Source of the DNA: JAFGPS01 sp964628465
GTDB taxonomy: Bacteria; Planctomycetota; Phycisphaerae; Sedimentisphaerales; Anaerobacaceae
Assembly: GCA_964628465.1 (NCBI GenBank)
Contig: CAZVOA010000021.1
Span: forward strand, 1 to 56,684
Direction of reading: 5' to 3'
Length of the DNA stretch: 56,684 bases
The notes beneath the pieces were generated by a model. The model saw only the letters and a program-made list of their open reading frames with translations. It did not search any database and was not told the origin of the DNA. The translations under genes and the position numbers were made by a program. Of the stretch, positions 23,682-35,500 are shown piece after piece. The first letter of the stretch is position 1; each line of letters starts with the position of its first letter.

Positions 23682-25592
23682 CTAACCTACTTTTCGTCGA
23701 TGGTATAATAAACATTCGGTAACAAGAACAATCAAAGCCAAAACACTAAGCAGGAAACCTGGTGGTATGCCGCGATTAATCGCAAGAGCGGTTTCCTTCA
23801 TATCATTATTTATCATCGTTTGCGACTTATTAAATAAGCCCGTTCCGATTTGCCAACGCTCAGAAACGCCGGGGAAATTATAATAACCCAGACTCCGCGC
23901 GATAAACTGGGATTCGCCGGTATCAATTTTTGTTTCACTGATACGCTTCATTAAACTATCATTGGAAGAATCACTGTTTAACGCCCACGTGCTGCAAACC
24001 GCGGCGGAAACATGCCCCTCACGCACAACCGGTACCGGCACAAGCGAACCGATTGGATAGCTGGATGCAAGATGCTCAGATTTACCCATAAGATTTTTCG
24101 CGGCGTTATATATAATTACTGGAAACCACGCGCTGTAGTAAAATTCACTGTCACTGAGATTCATATTAACAACAACAGCGTTTTTATCCTTATCATTCAC
24201 AATATAAATCAACGGTACATGCTCCGCGTTTTCCGCCAAAACAAAACTTTCAGGCGGCAGGTTCACTTCTCTTGCGCCGACAAAAGGAATAGATTCGATA
24301 TCACAATGTCTCAATAGAGGATGACCTTCTATCAAAATACGCGGCAGAACATTTAGAAGCGGCTCACCGAAATCGCCGCACCAGCCGCTTGAAGAAGCGG
24401 GATTAAATAAAATCGAATTTCCAATAGACGATGGTTCACCGTTCGCAAGAATTATATCAGGCTGTGAATCCGTTAAAATCAGGTCGCCGCTTGTTTGAGA
24501 AAAGGCAAGAACACTGTGTGTTAAAAAGTATGAGTCGTTGGCATCAACAGCAACCCGGATAGGCTGCTTCGGAGGAACGGCCAGATACGCGATGTTGTCC
24601 TTTTCAAGAGCATCCTCGTAATCAATTTGAACCGTCCATAAACCAGCCTGTTCCTGCGCAGCGACATCGCTTCCGGCTAACGTATTGGTAATAATATATT
24701 GTTCTGCTTTATTTACGCCCGGCTGAATTTCCAGCGGAATCAGTTTCCTTGTGATGCGATTCGGGCCATACTGAACGAGTAAATCAGCGTTTATTGGCTT
24801 GTCAGCAGATGAAGCAATCTGAAAGTATAATTCGAGCTGGTCGATTGGCTGTGAACCGCTCTGTAATGCCCCGCCGATTCGCTGAAGGTCACATGCGATA
24901 AGGCCGACATTGTCTTTTTTGTCACCAATCTTGAACAATTCCACAAATTCAGGCAGATTTGAATCTATGCCGCAGCCGTCACTTATCAGAAGGATTCTAT
25001 AATCGTCGCTTATTGCCGGTAATCTATTTGTCGCTGAATTCGGGTCTTGAGCGGTATTTGTTCTTTGTCCACCAATCATGGAACACAAGACTTTATCGCT
25101 AAATGGACAATCGGAAGGTTCTATTTGAGAAACGGCATCAATCAAGGTTCGCGGGCTTGCGGTAAAATGACTCATATAGCCGATATCAAGTGACATTACA
25201 GCGACCGCCGCCTGCTGATTCTGATTCATGCTTCTTATAATATCCTTAGCGAGTGACTTTGCTTCGTCAAGACGTGTGCCGCCCCGGCTTTTTGCGCTCA
25301 TAGACGCGCTGTTGTCAATAATTATAAGCAAACCTTTCAATTGTTCATTATTAAATACAGGAACAGTCAACGCCAGAACGATTGAGATGAATACAAGAAT
25401 CATCAATAGAAGGCTTAGGAGGTCACGCAATTTCTGAAACAAACTTGTAGAGCGTTTCTGGTCGAAAAGTCTTTGCCAGAGAAAAAAAGCTGAAGTAGGT
25501 TTTCTCCACGGTCGAACCTTAAGAAAATACACTCCGACAAGCGGTATCAATCCCAGCATTACCCAGAAATATAGCGGATGCAGAAAATTCAA
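23682..25592 (-). CDS. BatA-like VWA membrane protein
   Basis: A 636-residue protein with the aerotolerance (BatA) N-terminal region: FLHPLYFWVMLGLIPLVGVY, the VRPWRKPTSAF linker and a second helix near 60-80. A VWA domain follows with the metal motif IIIDNSASMS and a second acidic site LLISDGCGID. A beta-rich periplasmic part and a C-terminal helix (about 608-630) complete it. The start codon is TTG at 25592: it overlaps the DUF58 stop (TTGA), a GAGGAGG lies upstream, and the family always begins with FL(N/H)PL, so the next ATG at codon 12 would remove conserved sequence. In MoxR/Bat loci such proteins sit in the inner membrane and present the VWA domain to partner proteins. Confidence 0.88.
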   Translation of the reverse strand: MNFLHPLYFWVMLGLIPLVGVYFLKVRPWRKPTSAFFLWQRLFDQKRSTSLFQKLRDLLSLLLMILVFISIVLALTVPVFNNEQLKGLLIIIDNSASMSAKSRGGTRLDEAKSLAKDIIRSMNQNQQAAVAVMSLDIGYMSHFTASPRTLIDAVSQIEPSDCPFSDKVLCSMIGGQRTNTAQDPNSATNRLPAISDDYRILLISDGCGIDSNLPEFVELFKIGDKKDNVGLIACDLQRIGGALQSGSQPIDQLELYFQIASSADKPINADLLVQYGPNRITRKLIPLEIQPGVNKAEQYIITNTLAGSDVAAQEQAGLWTVQIDYEDALEKDNIAYLAVPPKQPIRVAVDANDSYFLTHSVLAFSQTSGDLILTDSQPDIILANGEPSSIGNSILFNPASSSGWCGDFGEPLLNVLPRILIEGHPLLRHCDIESIPFVGAREVNLPPESFVLAENAEHVPLIYIVNDKDKNAVVVNMNLSDSEFYYSAWFPVIIYNAAKNLMGKSEHLASSYPIGSLVPVPVVREGHVSAAVCSTWALNSDSSNDSLMKRISETKIDTGESQFIARSLGYYNFPGVSERWQIGTGLFNKSQTMINNDMKETALAINRGIPPGFLLSVLALIVLVTECLLYHRRKVG

Positions 25593-26455
25593 GCTACCAG
25601 CCCTCCTCTTCGCAGAAATCTTTGAATTACCTCGTCGAAAGGTATTTCAGAAGTTGTTGATATATGACCTATACCGTGACGCGAACAAAATGTTTCGACT
25701 TCCTTATTCCAATCACTCACCGCCTGTTCATAAGCTGAAGCTACGCTTCCGGTTATCGTTATTTTCCTGCGCTGCTGCGTTTCGACACATTCGAGTTCTA
25801 CATCGCCTTTAAGAAGGCATTTCCTTTCGGACGGGTCCTGAGTCTGGATGCAAAAAACTTCATGCTTGTTCCATTGAAGAAACTTTAGCCCTTCCTGGTA
25901 GCCGTCAGGAAAGAAAAAATCAGAGACAGGAATAACCATTCCCCTTCTCGAATGCCACTGCTGCAGCGTTTTGACCGCTTTGTTAAAATCAGAAGTGCCC
26001 TCGAAAGTTTTAGTTTCTTCGAGTGCCCGTAAAACTTCGAGAGTCTTTCCTCGTCCAAGTGTTGGTGTCGTTATCGGCGACAGGCGGTCGGTCATTCCGT
26101 AAATCACAATTTTATCCATACTGTGCAAAGCTATATAAGCAAGAGCCGCTACAAGCTGTTTAGCATACATGAATTTGGAATCCATAGAGTGACTCGCATC
26201 GAGCAGGAAATATATTGTTACGTCTTCTTCCACTTCAAAAAGCTTTATCATAAGCGATTCGAGCCTCGCGTACACACGCCAGTCAATCGCGCGATGGTCA
26301 TCGCCGATGGAATACTCGCTGTAATCGGCAAAAGTAATACCAGCGCCTTTTTTAGTACTTTTGCGGTCGGCCTGGAGTGTGCCGCCAAGCACCTTGCGGG
26401 CAAGAAGATAGAGAGATTCGAGCTTTCTTATGAATGCCGGATCAGTAAGCAACAT
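25589..26455 (-). CDS. DUF58 protein
   Basis: A 288-residue DUF58 family protein with the signature YSIGDDHRAIDWRVYAR near residue 50, LMIKLFEVEED, and a VWA-like metal site FLLDASHSMD. It has no membrane segment, unlike many DUF58 proteins. DUF58 genes usually accompany moxR and VWA genes, and the proteins are thought to bridge the ATPase and its clients; the biochemical role is undefined. It lies 59 bases after moxR, with an AAAGGA ribosome site, and overlaps the BatA-like gene by four bases. Confidence 0.92.
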   Translation of the reverse strand: MLLTDPAFIRKLESLYLLARKVLGGTLQADRKSTKKGAGITFADYSEYSIGDDHRAIDWRVYARLESLMIKLFEVEEDVTIYFLLDASHSMDSKFMYAKQLVAALAYIALHSMDKIVIYGMTDRLSPITTPTLGRGKTLEVLRALEETKTFEGTSDFNKAVKTLQQWHSRRGMVIPVSDFFFPDGYQEGLKFLQWNKHEVFCIQTQDPSERKCLLKGDVELECVETQQRRKITITGSVASAYEQAVSDWNKEVETFCSRHGIGHISTTSEIPFDEVIQRFLRRGGLVA

Positions 26456-26514
26456 AACACAGATTCCTTTCTAATATTCAGCGAAAAAGCTATTTCGTGA
26501 AATCATGTTTTATC

Positions 26515-27597
26515 TTACGCCGAGACAGAATTTAAGACGGTACGAATTATCTGGTCCGGGGTTTTACCTTCCGCTTCACCTTCGAAACTCAATATAAGCC
26601 TGTGCCGCATAGCAGGTATGGCAACCGCTTCGATATCTTCGGCGGCGACATGATACCTGCCGGATAAAATCGCGCGTACCCTGGAAGCGGCCAATATCGT
26701 CTGTGCCGCTCTCGGTGACGCTCCGTGACGTACATACTTTTTTACATCATCAGGAGCCTGCGGATCACGCGGGTGAGTCAGACGAACTACACGAATCAGG
26801 AAATCCTGTATGCTTTCTTCGATAGGAACATAACGAATCGTGCGCCCCATACCGAGAATATCTTCACCTGAAGCCACAGGATGAATTTCCGGCTCGAATA
26901 TTCCGCCGGTACGTCTTAATATTTCCGCGAATTCGCCGTGACTCGGCATTTCCACTTGAAGCTTGAAAAAGAATCTGTCAAGCTGCGCCTCCGGCAAAGG
27001 GTATGTTCCGTCCTGCTCTATCGGGTTTTGTGTCGCGAGGACAAAAAACGGCATAGTCAACGCGTGCGTAGTTCCGGAAACAGTGACACTTTTCTCCTGC
27101 ATTGTTTCAAGAAGAGCGGATTGTGTTTTTGGAGTCGCCCTGTTAATTTCATCGGCAAGAAGGATATTGCAAAAAACAGGTCCCGGCTCGAACTGAAAAT
27201 ATTTCTGATTATCACGCTGAATAAGAATGTTCGAGCCTACAATGTCGGAAGGAAGCAAGTCCGGCGTAAACTGTATTCGCTTAAAGCTCAGGTGCAGCGC
27301 TTTCGCTATTGTATGTACGAGTGCGGTTTTTCCAAGCCCGGGAACGCCTTCGAGAAGAACGTGTCCGCCGCAGATAATGGCATTGAGAACCTTTTCAATA
27401 ACATCGTCCTGACCTACGATAAATTTCTGAATCTCCGTCTTTAGAGTATTAAAAACCGAGCGAAATTGTTCCGTTGCCTTTTGCGCTTCCTCTGTGGACA
27501 ATTCAGACTGACCGCCGCGGGCGGCATGATGCAATTTGTCACTGAAATCCTTAGCGTGTTTCTTCTGGTCTGATGTTTCTGATATGTGATCTGTCAT
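26515..27597 (-). CDS. MoxR-family AAA+ ATPase
   Basis: A 360-residue AAA+ ATPase of the MoxR group (AAA_3 core plus lid). Walker A is LEGVPGLGKTALVH near residue 83, Walker B is ILLADEINRATPKTQSALLE, sensor 1 is ATQNPIEQ, and the C-terminal lid contains HGASPRAAQ. MoxR ATPases act as chaperones that mature or insert metal cofactors or assemble complexes together with VWA proteins. Its ribosome site lies inside the last codons of the preceding gene, which ends three bases upstream, so the two are tightly linked. The client is not known; the giant proteins of this block are obvious candidates. Confidence 0.95.
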   Translation of the reverse strand: MTDHISETSDQKKHAKDFSDKLHHAARGGQSELSTEEAQKATEQFRSVFNTLKTEIQKFIVGQDDVIEKVLNAIICGGHVLLEGVPGLGKTALVHTIAKALHLSFKRIQFTPDLLPSDIVGSNILIQRDNQKYFQFEPGPVFCNILLADEINRATPKTQSALLETMQEKSVTVSGTTHALTMPFFVLATQNPIEQDGTYPLPEAQLDRFFFKLQVEMPSHGEFAEILRRTGGIFEPEIHPVASGEDILGMGRTIRYVPIEESIQDFLIRVVRLTHPRDPQAPDDVKKYVRHGASPRAAQTILAASRVRAILSGRYHVAAEDIEAVAIPAMRHRLILSFEGEAEGKTPDQIIRTVLNSVSA

Positions 27598-27600
27598 TGC

Positions 27601-29484
27601 TCAATTTCCCTCATTAATTTTATGAATGTTTTCAAAATATGCTTTTACTCCTGCTTTCACGGATTCAGGTACATCCTCGCGTCTAATAAACGATTCGACC
27701 TGCCTCATATATTCTTCAGGGTCCTTTTCAAGCGTTCCTAAAGAACTGCCCGAGCCTGAACCTGATTCTTCCAATGATGTTGTTGATGCGCCGTTGGTAT
27801 GTGTCCCCTGCAATCTTGTCAATTCTCCAGCAGGGGCATCTTTTCCCGGCTCAGTATTTTTCATACTACTTGAACCTGTACCAGCATCACGTCCACCCAC
27901 ACCACCGCCGTTCTGACCATTCTGACCATTTTGGCCATTCTGGCCTTGCCCCTGACCTTGTCCCTGCCCTTGTCCCTGTCCCTGACCTTGACCCTGGCCT
28001 TGACCTTGTCCCTGGCCTTGTCCTTGGACCTGGCCTAATCCAGCCTGACTTTGTGTGAGTGAATTTAACATGCCCTGCATCATGGATTGTGCCTGTCGTT
28101 TTGCGTCCAATTGCTGCAGAAACTGGCCCATATTTCCGAGACTCTGGTTGGCACTCTGCATCATTTGCTGCATTTGTCCCGATGACTGCTGACCATTCTG
28201 CGGTTGACCATTTTGGGATTGATTACTCTGTGGTTGGCCGCTCTGTGATTGATTATTCTGTGATGGATTATTTTGAGATTGTCCGCTTTGAGGCTGGCCA
28301 TTCTGACCATTTTGGCCGTTTTGCATTTGATTATTCATCGCTTGCTGCATTGCCTGACTTAGTGCCTGAGCGGACTGATTCAACTGTTGCGTCATTTGCG
28401 CGAGGCGACTTGATAGAGATTGCTGATTTTTTTGCGAATTTCCCTGCTGGCTCTTATTACCCTGTTGATTCTGATTAGACTGCTGATTCTGAGATGACTG
28501 CTGTAGAGACGTAGGGTTGTTCGTCTCTACCTCTGAACTAATTTGGGCCATGCGTGCGGCCATTTCCTTCAATTTCTCGATTTGCTCCTTTTGAATTTCC
28601 TTCATTGCATCAGGATCAATTTTGAATTTCTCCATTTCCTTAGCCGCGGCGTCATATTCTTTCTGTGTCAACTGATTACCAAGCGCCTTCGTGTCATCAT
28701 CTTTTTGAAGCTGCTTTCCCATACGCTCGAGAAGCTGTTCGTCCTGCCGCTGCGTCAGTTTCGACAGAACTTCACCAAGCTCTTTTTCAAGCTGTGCGTA
28801 TTGCCTCATCGCTTCCTTTATATCCGGCGTTTCCTGAAGTTCATCTGCTTTCTGACGAACTTCATTCATATCCACAATTTTATCAAGGCCCTTTTCTTCA
28901 AGCTCCTGCTGAATCTGTTCCATCAATTTATCTATTTGCTGATTTATTAGCTGCGTGCTTTCGAGCATGATTTTTTCCCGCTCAATCCTTTGCTGTATAA
29001 TCGGACTGTCATCTTTAAAACCCATCAAGCCGGAAGTGAGAATCAGAATAATACCGACTATTAAAACAGCAAGCGGGCATTTATATTTTATTCTGTCAAC
29101 CGAAACAGAGGAAATGTAGTTTTCCGTCTGCATCGCCTGAAGCTTATAAAAGCCGGAGTTTTTATGGGCTTTATGAAAGCCCGAATATGAGCGAACTGTA
29201 TCTTTAAGGCAAAAGAACTTATCGGTAAAAACAGCGGCCTGATCATGAGATTTCCGGCAATACAACCAGAAACAAAATCCAAACAGAAAAGAAGAAAAAA
29301 AGGTTAGTGGATACCAGAACAGAGGAACGTGATAGCCGCGGATTATGTAACTGAGAGCTATCACAGTTATAATTACTCCACCAGCGGCCAATGAACTTAT
29401 CAGAACCGTAAGACCAAAATGTTTATTCAAACGTATTTTAACACGGCTTATAAACTTCTCAATATGTTCGTCTGTATTTTCCAT
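27601..29484 (-). CDS. Membrane coiled-coil protein with Gln/Asn/Gly low-complexity region
   Basis: A 627-residue protein without a recognised family. Two helices at about 19-44 and 53-76 and a third at about 134-154 anchor it. A long charged coiled coil (about 160-320, heptads rich in Gln, Glu and Lys) follows. Then come about 230 residues of Gln/Asn/Ser/Gly low complexity, including a run of Gly-Gln dipeptides (about residues 484-525). The conserved-looking C-terminus is SFIRREDVPESVKAG followed by YFENIHK. Similar coiled-coil membrane proteins occur next to moxR in planctomycetes. It may connect the secreted TPR giant to the cytoplasmic ATPase. It starts 19 bases after the giant gene and ends three bases before moxR. 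Confidence 0.8.
   Translation of the reverse strand: MENTDEHIEKFISRVKIRLNKHFGLTVLISSLAAGGVIITVIALSYIIRGYHVPLFWYPLTFFSSFLFGFCFWLYCRKSHDQAAVFTDKFFCLKDTVRSYSGFHKAHKNSGFYKLQAMQTENYISSVSVDRIKYKCPLAVLIVGIILILTSGLMGFKDDSPIIQQRIEREKIMLESTQLINQQIDKLMEQIQQELEEKGLDKIVDMNEVRQKADELQETPDIKEAMRQYAQLEKELGEVLSKLTQRQDEQLLERMGKQLQKDDDTKALGNQLTQKEYDAAAKEMEKFKIDPDAMKEIQKEQIEKLKEMAARMAQISSEVETNNPTSLQQSSQNQQSNQNQQGNKSQQGNSQKNQQSLSSRLAQMTQQLNQSAQALSQAMQQAMNNQMQNGQNGQNGQPQSGQSQNNPSQNNQSQSGQPQSNQSQNGQPQNGQQSSGQMQQMMQSANQSLGNMGQFLQQLDAKRQAQSMMQGMLNSLTQSQAGLGQVQGQGQGQGQGQGQGQGQGQGQGQGQGQGQNGQNGQNGQNGGGVGGRDAGTGSSSMKNTEPGKDAPAGELTRLQGTHTNGASTTSLEESGSGSGSSLGTLEKDPEEYMRQVESFIRREDVPESVKAGVKAYFENIHKINEGN
27911..28035 (-). 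repeat. In-frame hexanucleotide repeat encoding Gly-Gln
   Basis: About 20 tandem, slightly degenerate 6-base units (plus-strand CCTTGN/CCCTGN and CATTCTGA-like variants) encode (GQ)n and NGQNGQ inside the 627-residue coiled-coil protein. Synonymous differences between units show selection for the peptide rather than recent slippage, but the tract is a likely length polymorphism. Confidence 0.85.
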
Positions 29485-29503
29485 AAAATCAAATTCCTTT
29501 TCT

Positions 29504-32500
29504 CTATATTTGATTTGACAGCGACTTAATTAAATCATGATATTCGACCAGGGATTTCAGTGAGAATGACTCGGTATTATAAGAACGCCAATATTCGAGA
29601 GCTTTATCACGAAGATTATTGCTGTTCAAAAAATACATATAATCTCTGACACCGGTCCATGCGGTCTCTGCTTTAATACCAATTTCAGCCGCTTTCCGCC
29701 ATGTTTTTTCCGCGTCTTCAATAAGTCCCTGTCTCGACTGGAAAACCGCGAGAAGCTGCCAGTCAGCCTGCGTGACAACAGGAAGTGACATTAATGTATC
29801 GGTATATTTATATATTTCATCCATACTAAAAATACGTTCGTTGGAAACAAGAGCAAGCATGGAATTACTGTTCGGCTGTTTCATAGCATCCGAAAATCTC
29901 TTAATACTATAAAACTTCTTTAGAACTTCAATTCGTTTTTCAAACGCCATGTTCAAAGAATTCATATATCTGGCCATAACCTGATGCGCAGCAATAACAT
30001 CATTATTTCGGATAGATAAGATACTGCCCCTTGAACCTCTGGACATTTCCTGGTACGGCGTTAATAAATTAAATGCAGATTCTATTTCCTGCGTCGTATT
30101 TTGACTGATACTCGGCGAATCATCAGCAAGTAATAATAACGCGATTTTACAGGATATAAGTTGAAGGATATTTGAATTAAAGCCCCTGCTGTTATCCAAG
30201 ATCGTCAGCAGCTTGTTGGAAGCCGCAAGAAAAGCAGGCAGTGTTTTCGCGTCCCAATCAGTCCCGGTGACAACACGGATATAGGCGGAAATCATCGCGG
30301 TTGGAATAATAATCCCCAAATCACGATTCGGATCAAAAATTAATTTCGCATTATTTAACAAACTTATAAATCCATCTGAATCACCATCCATTAGCATCCT
30401 CATCCTGTCGGCCAGACATATTTGAAAATCAGGATTGTCTAATATATATACATTGGATGAAGACCTAATACTCATCGATGCCATTTCTATTTTTTTCGCT
30501 TGTTCATTAAGTGCTTTCGATATATACGGCAAAACACTTGCTTCTTGAACCAAATATATTAAAGCGTTTTTCTTAATAATCTCATTTTCGAATTCGATAT
30601 CATTAAATTGCTCAGCGAGCGTTTTCAGCCGCTGCTGACGGGTAGAATAGTTACTTGGTCCTCCAGGAAAATTAGCAATATTTCCGCCCTGATACCTGTT
30701 ATTATGAGCATGTAAAAACAGTTTTATTATATATTGCTCGTCCTGACGAGATATATTTTTTAAGGATTCAGTAAGCCTGTCTTCCAGTTGAGAATTATAT
30801 ATTCCGCGAGAATCAAGTTTGATACTTTCGATATTTCCAGCGACAAAATCCTTGAAAAGTGAATTGTCCTGGTATTGAATAAGCAGTGCAAGCGAACAGG
30901 AACTTGTTTTCAATGTCCCGTTATTGTCCCATAGAAGTTTTTTCGCGGCCTGGTTATCTTTCAGAAGTAAGCTTACCTCTAACATGACAAGCTCTGATAC
31001 AGATGAACTTTGGCGAAACCCTCCCTGAACATTGGAGAGTGTCGAAGACAAAGTATTTCGCCTGTCGCGATACTTCATATACGAATCCAAAGCCTTCGAC
31101 GCGGTATTCACCCAATCCGAACGTAACGGAGAAAAATCAAGCTCAGCATTATTTGGTGACATTGTCCCGGATGCCGCCTGATGCGCCGAACGAATAAAAC
31201 GGTTCAGGAGATTAGAATGCAGGTCCCATGAGAAAACTGAAGATTGATTACTGCAACTTGTCAAGACATTGACAGCCTGGTCGGCAAGCTCGTCGTAAGC
31301 CGGATAATTGATCCAGTTTTCCATTGCGTGTACAGTCATCAAACGCCATGCTAAAGGCAGGTTTTCATCATTAATAACGTTTCGATAATATTCTACAACC
31401 GGTTTGACTTTTTCCGAATCTATTGTTATCCCGAATGCAGGCCTGTTGCGATAAACAATCGCCATCATTTCGATTTCACGGGCAATGGAAGGATATTCTC
31501 CTGATTCTGCCTGCTCGTGAGACCATTGTATTATCGAATCATATAACTGATTTTCCCTTAATTGCATATTAGAGAACATAGTACTGAAAATGCCTGAAAT
31601 TCCCGATGCGTTATCTTCACCAACATAGGGACCAAGCTGTTTATAAGCATTTTGAATAACATCTAATGGTGACCTTTGGTTTTGTGTCGCCTGCGTAAGA
31701 AAGGCAGCTATCTGCCTGTCTATTTGAAATAAACTATTGTCAGGAAAGATTGTCGAATCTTTTGTGTCACGCATTAATTTAAAAATTATTTTTAAACCTT
31801 CGAGACGGATAGAATCCTGCTGAATAAGACGAGAAAGAATTCTACCTATAAAATCCGATCCGAATCGTATATCCATCATCACATCAGCATTTAACATTTC
31901 CTGATATAGCTCGTTCGCCTTGCTAATAATTTTTAATATTAAATCTGTGTCATAAATTGTAAGAGATGTTACAATACTGTTTACATATGAATCGAGACGA
32001 AACGGATCAAAATCTATTTCCGCGGCACTTTTTATATTAAGAAAATTATTCACAGCGGGATTCGTCATTTCGCTGAAGGAAGACGCATTATCTATTGTTT
32101 CCTGTCTCGAAAATATATTTAGCTGAGTAAGCAACTGGACAATATTAAAATCAGGAATACCCCGGCTCACCTGACTGCGTGAATTAACAATCCAATCCGC
32201 GTTGTTCAAACGGTTTATAATATCAAGCCTCTGCTCGAACGAAAGATTCCTATTAACAAGATAACCTGCTAATTGTATATAGTAATCCCGCAACCTGTCA
32301 TAACGCTGTATATTCTGCTTAACCTGCAACGACCAGGAAGCAAGGCGTTGATATGAATTTTGCAATTTATCAGTTTTTTCGCCCAAAACAAAATAGATAT
32401 AATGATTAATAAAAAACGCATCTGAATTACCCATCGAAAAAGTATCTTGAGCTAATATTTCAGTTGAGACGGACGAGAAAGCGACCATTTGAGTTACAGA

Positions 32501-35500
32501 CCAGTTACTTTTGGTGCTATCGACAGTCTTCTTAAAATTTTCACTTATATTTCGAAGAAGGTCTCTTCTAAGATTTCCCCTTGAAACATTTGGATTTGCC
32601 GGAACACTTTTAATCATTTTAATAAAATGGTTCGGGTCGCCTCTAAGAAGTTTTTCACAACTGTTGGCGAGGACAAGATTAAACTGTTCACTTGCGGCCT
32701 TATCGAAATTCAAAAACAGGCTGCCCAGATCAATCTTCGCCGCCTGCTCCGCGAGACTGTCACTAAGATATTTTAACGCATCCGGCACATTTATCATCAG
32801 CGCGAGAATTCTTTGTTTTAAAATATAATCGCTAAAATCAATTTTAGAATACATCTCCGCCAGACGAATCATCCTGTCCCGGTGCGAAACAGCAGGAACT
32901 TCATTATTTGCCGTCGAATCAGATAATGAAGATAAAACCACCTCGGCGAAATATTTAATATCGTCACGGGAAATCTGCTTCATACATCGCGATATGCTTG
33001 CTTCCATATTTTTTGTAAACAACTTATTGCTTTGCAACGAAACATTCTGCCAGTTTTTTTCAATTACATCTTTGAGCATAGCATCTTTACCATGCTGAGC
33101 CAGAAGCGCCCATACATCAAGACTATGACCAAGAGAGCTGTTTGGAATATTCAGTTGTTTTTCTATAAGCTCATCCTGATTAAGAGCAAGCCTGATTTCG
33201 AGCATAGAAAGTTCGACTGGATCGATTTCAGTTTGAATAGGATTTGCCGGTTGTAAATTACCTCTTGAGGCCTGGAGTCTATCAATAAGTGCAGGAGGCA
33301 AAGGAGGATTTGCTGTCCGTTCTCTCATCATTACGTTTGGATCAAAACTTCTGTCAAATCCGACCGATCCGAAATTTGAAGCAACTGTAATTAATGTTCT
33401 GTTTATTACAGGTAAATATGTAACTCCTCCAGCGGGAGTCGATTCTGTAGTAGAGCCGCTTTCTTTTGACTTAAACTCTTCATATGCCTCGGACAATTTC
33501 CCGGCAAGCTCTTTCCATTGGGGCCTGTTCTGCAATTTCGTAAAAGCGGAAACAATATACATATAGTATGATTCATGTAAATCAGGATAAAGCTTGAAAC
33601 CTTCAATCACAAGAGGAACAGCCTTGAAAATTATTTCAGCGTTTTCATCGTTAAGATTCGTATCGAACAGGACTCGTTTTCTATATTCTTCCAACGCCAT
33701 CAAACGCCATATGACAGAAAGTTTTGAATCAGCCAGTACATCAAGATAATATTTTCTCATCATTTCATCATACTCGCCGGGTGCCGCCGTATTAATCCTT
33801 CCTCCCCCTCTTAAAGCCAAAACGTTCTGACGCATGACGACAAATAATATTTCTTTAATAAGATTCGGGTATTCGCCTTTTTCGACCTGCTCTTTCGCCC
33901 ATTGCTGGATTTGTTCGGTATAGGAGTTACCCCTGCCGCTTTGTAATATACCGGCCCAGAACATCGAGTAGCCGGAAGCGTTTCCTTTTCCAAAATAAGG
34001 ACCAATCTGATTATATAATGCTTTCAAAGCTTCCAACTGATTATTATTATAATCTCGCTGCAAACTCTGCCTGAAGTTGCTGGAAATCGTGCTGCTAACT
34101 CTTTGCAAATAATCCTGGCTCAGGACAATCTGCGGACTGTTTGCGTCGCGCGTTAAATCAACAATAATACCAATCTCGGCGTAGGAAAAACTGCTCGAAT
34201 CTCTCCTTTGGAGCAAAATACTTGAAATAAATTGATTACCTGATAAACGCTGCTCGTTGCCCTGATTCACATCGGGTTGTCTGATACCAATATTTTCGCT
34301 GGACCATCCGGCTCTCACATATAAGAATTTTGCCTGCAACAGTATCTTTTTACAAAGGTCACTATCCTGCCACATTGTCGAATTCAAAAGAGCAGTAACA
34401 TATTGCCGCAATTGAGATTCATTCTGAACAGAAACGATATCCATAACGTTTGCGGCTTTCAAAAAGGCCTGTATTTTTTTAGTTTGTATAAACAAATCTT
34501 TTAACAATTCTCTATTCTGATCTATTTCCTGCCGTGACAATAAATTATAATTTGTAAGATTTGAAATCATATCAGCTCTGTTATCGCGTTCCATCGCGTC
34601 CTGAACCGGGTCGGTTTGATAAAAACGCTTGATAATATCTATTCGTTCTTTAAGAGTTAGGTTCCTTTCTCGTGTAAAGCGAGCCAGAGAATTATTTAAT
34701 TCCGATAAATTCAGATAGTTCCGCAGATTTTGACGCATTTCATAGTTGACCCTCTCCATCGCCGCGGGTATTTCATTTTCCCTGTTCGCAAGTACGTAAA
34801 AAGTGACAAGATCACTCAATAAACGTCCCGGACTGTAATATCTTGCGCCGGAGCCAGCAAGATATTCCGAAGCCGCGGTTGCCAACGATGAAACCTGGGA
34901 TTCGGTCCAATTGGTTCGTATCGTTTCTGTAATATTTGTCAACTGGCGTCCCATATTCTCAATGACCTGTCTTGCCCCCTGCGGCTGACTCTGGTTTGGA
35001 TTCATATATACATCACAGGCGCGAATTGTCTGGATAAAAACGTTCGGGTCGCCTTTCAAAAGACTGCTTATGCAATACGCGACAACAAGCTGGCTCTGGG
35101 TTCTGATTAAATTCGAGTCCTGACTTGCTATCAGGACACTTAAATTAATTTTTTTACCTTCTTCCGCGAGATGTTCAGTAACCAGAGGAATAAGCTGGGT
35201 TTCATTGATATAAATTTCAAGAATTCTCTGCTTAACCGGAACCGAGTTAAAAGTAATTGTCCCGATTTTACCGGCAAGATTTTTAAGACGTTCGTTACGC
35301 TGCACGGTCGGCCTTTGCTCATTGCCGCCTTCATCCTGAAGCGAGCTTATCAGCACTTGCGCAAGAAACTTCATCTCTTCCGACGGGATAACATCAAGGC
35401 AGCCAGATAAGTTTTTCTCGATATCTTTATCGAAGCGAATGCTGCCGGCCTGATTAATACTATTGTTCCATTGCTTATCCACAACAGATTGAAGAAGATG

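Noticed and set aside
27911..28035. Possible CRISPR or minisatellite array
   Set aside because: The units are six bases long, contiguous and in frame, encoding Gly-Gln; no spacers are present.
27774..28970. Several plus-strand frames rich in Asp, Val, Pro and Leu opposite the 627-residue protein
   Set aside because: They mirror the Gln/Asn/Gly repeats of the real gene and have periodic, meaningless composition.
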